Shown: positions 14,104-15,265 of the stretch, one piece after another
Position numbering within the stretch: position 1 is the stretch's first letter
How the letters are laid out: each line of letters opens with the position of its first letter
Source: an uncultured Alphaproteobacteria bacterium
GTDB lineage: Bacteria; Pseudomonadota; Alphaproteobacteria; Paracaedibacterales; CAIULA01
Assembly (NCBI GenBank): GCA_903905285.1
Contig: CAIVFQ010000024.1
Span: 1-15,265 of the forward strand
Direction of reading: 5' to 3'
DNA length: 15,265 nt
The notes under the pieces: model-generated
The model's database searches: none
Seen by the model: the letters and a program-made list of their open reading frames with translations, nothing else
What the model was told of the DNA's origin: nothing
Program-made: the position numbers and the translations under genes

Positions 14104-15005
14104 TGAGTTTGCTGCTTTCGAACTTTAGCGACATTGCCGACGCGTATGATGTGTTTTTCTTTGATTTATGGGGCGTTATTCATAATGGAAAAGAACCCTT
14201 TGCCAATACCCTAGATTGTTTAAGGGATTTGAAAAAAAGGGAAAAACCCGTTTTCTTATTATCGAACAGCCCCCGCTTGGTTCAACAAACGGCAGATCGC
14301 CTTACCCAAATGGGCGTACCTGGTGATCTTTATCAAGGTGTTCATACCTCTGGCGCTGATTGTCATGCAACCTTAAAAGACCGACATGATGCCTTTTATC
14401 AATCGTTGGGGGGGAATCTTTATCACATGGGGCCTGAAACCTACACGCCCATTTTCAATACATTAGATTACGTTTCTGTGCCAACCCTTGAGCAGGCTGA
14501 TTTTGTGCTGATGAGCGGTACAGTTGATTGGATTCAAAGTTTAGAAGAATACGACCCTATCTTAAATGCGGCTTTGGACCGCAACTTACCGCTGGTATGT
14601 GCCAATGCCGACAAGCAGGTCATTTATGGTCAAGATCGGGTGCTGTGCGCTGGCCTGTTGGCTGAGGTATATCAAAATGGTGGCGGTTCTGTTCGGCTGC
14701 ATGGAAAGCCAGACCCCTTAATGTACCAAAAGGTGCATGACATAGCGCAACAGCAGTTGGGCAAAACAGTTGAAAAGAACAAAATCCTCATGGTTGGTGA
14801 TTCCCTGGCAACAGATATTAAAGGGGCCAACGCCTATGGAATTGACAGTGTCATGGTTTTGATGGGCGTTCACGGGTCAGCCTTGCTGCCTTACTGGCAA
14901 CACCAAGATATCTTTCAAAGACAACTAACGACGCTTAGAAATACCTATCAGGCAACGCCAACTTATGTGATATCAACTTTCAAAAATTATAACGAGAACC
15001 TCTAA
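14103..15005 (+). CDS. HAD-superfamily subfamily IIA hydrolase
   Basis: 300 aa from ATG 14103, which overlaps the preceding TGA and has GGTGAAGG just upstream; a TTG one codon earlier is less likely. Motif I is FFFDLWGVIHNG with nucleophile Asp21; the second Asp of the usual DxD is Trp, a known variant of the alphaproteobacterial group (TIGR01459-like). Motif II is LLSNSPR (about 53-59), the Lys motif is HGKPDPLMY (200-208), and motif III is MVGDSLATDIKGA (230-242). The type IIA cap lies between motifs II and III. Such enzymes are predicted phosphatases for small sugar phosphates or nucleotides, but the substrate of this group is unknown. The conserved link to a carboxypeptidase gene does not by itself imply a cell-wall role. 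Confidence 0.92.
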   Translation: MSLLLSNFSDIADAYDVFFFDLWGVIHNGKEPFANTLDCLRDLKKREKPVFLLSNSPRLVQQTADRLTQMGVPGDLYQGVHTSGADCHATLKDRHDAFYQSLGGNLYHMGPETYTPIFNTLDYVSVPTLEQADFVLMSGTVDWIQSLEEYDPILNAALDRNLPLVCANADKQVIYGQDRVLCAGLLAEVYQNGGGSVRLHGKPDPLMYQKVHDIAQQQLGKTVEKNKILMVGDSLATDIKGANAYGIDSVMVLMGVHGSALLPYWQHQDIFQRQLTTLRNTYQATPTYVISTFKNYNENL

Positions 15006-15021
15006 ATCCTACAGAAAGACC

Positions 15022-15261
15022 TCATGAAAAAGGCAAAGATGATTTAGTGGATTGATAAAGGTTGAAGTTTCTTCCGGACATACTTGTCCCTTTATAAGGG
15101 GCCCTCCTCGACCCCCCAATCGCAGCGCCTCCCCACCGCAACTCCGCAACATGACTCTCCCTTTGCCTCAAAATCTTGCGATTTTGGGCACATCTTCGCA
15201 CCGGGTTCCACCCCGATGAAAATTCGTCTACAGTGACAAAGCGCTCCATCACTGCATACAA
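15022..15261 (-). CDS. Possible partial reading frame in a GC-richer, hairpin-bearing end region
   Basis: 79 codons are open from an ATG near the right edge, and the frame may continue beyond the window. The protein is Arg/Gly/Ser-rich (for example RWGGAAIGGSRRAPYKG) and matches no family I know. The DNA is visibly richer in G and C than the neighbouring genes and holds small hairpins, so a non-coding repeat or relic is an equal alternative. No ribosome binding site can be judged at the edge. Confidence 0.2.
   Translation of the reverse strand: MYAVMERFVTVDEFSSGWNPVRRCAQNRKILRQRESHVAELRWGGAAIGGSRRAPYKGTSMSGRNFNLYQSTKSSLPFS
15076..15186. repeat. Cluster of three small perfect hairpins
   Basis: GGACA-TACT-TGTCC (15076-15089), CCCTT-TAT-AAGGG (15088-15100, overlapping the first by two bases) and CAAAATC-TTGC-GATTTTG (15169-15186). 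None has a T-tract on the plus strand. They lie after the HAD gene, which has no other visible terminator, in a GC-richer stretch. This may be part of a dispersed repeat family; one copy cannot prove it. Confidence 0.45.
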
Positions 15262-15265
15262 GGCA

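Overview
The window looks like a chromosomal segment of an AT-leaning alphaproteobacterium, probably host-associated. Several genes have alphaproteobacterial forms: a short NAD kinase, a Pcm-like methyltransferase opening with the GQLRP motif, and a HAD-IIA hydrolase with a DLWGV motif. Exported proteins of unknown function are frequent, and one reading frame is decaying. A Holosporales- or Rickettsiales-like intracellular bacterium fits, but this is inference from gene style; no marker gene settles the taxon. A D-Ala-D-Ala carboxypeptidase indicates that it makes peptidoglycan.

Layout. 1-256: terminator-like hairpin of an upstream gene, then a structured leader. 257-1573: a fusion of a SpeD-type pyruvoyl decarboxylase domain with an agmatinase domain. 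It is predicted to turn arginine into putrescine in two steps on one polypeptide. 1721-3508: a large exported protein of unknown function with its own promoter, followed closely by NAD kinase (3533-4315). 4441-4917: greA with its own promoter. Then, on the minus strand, a membrane-anchored thioredoxin (4991-5596) and a Pcm-type methyltransferase with a frameshifted C-terminus (5746-6429). 6540-6613: tRNA-Cys. 6719-7468: a small exported coiled-coil protein of unknown function.

7608-11247 is a tight five-gene run: a polar amino-acid-type ABC importer (lipoprotein, permease, ATPase), a CpoB-like TPR protein, and a MetQ-like binding protein with no MetN or MetI partner. It ends at a hairpin terminator. 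11323-12579 (minus) encodes an exported protein with a methyltransferase-like Rossmann core. 12799-15005 is a two-gene unit: the carboxypeptidase and the overlapping HAD hydrolase. The right end (15061-15265) is GC-richer, carries three small hairpins, and may hold the 3' part of a minus-strand reading frame or a repeat.

The most interesting points are the SpeD-agmatinase fusion with its foldable leader, the exported methyltransferase-like protein, the frameshifted pcm, and a solute-binding protein whose usual amino-group-binding Asp appears to be Gly. I found no CRISPR array, phage module or recognisable insertion sequence.
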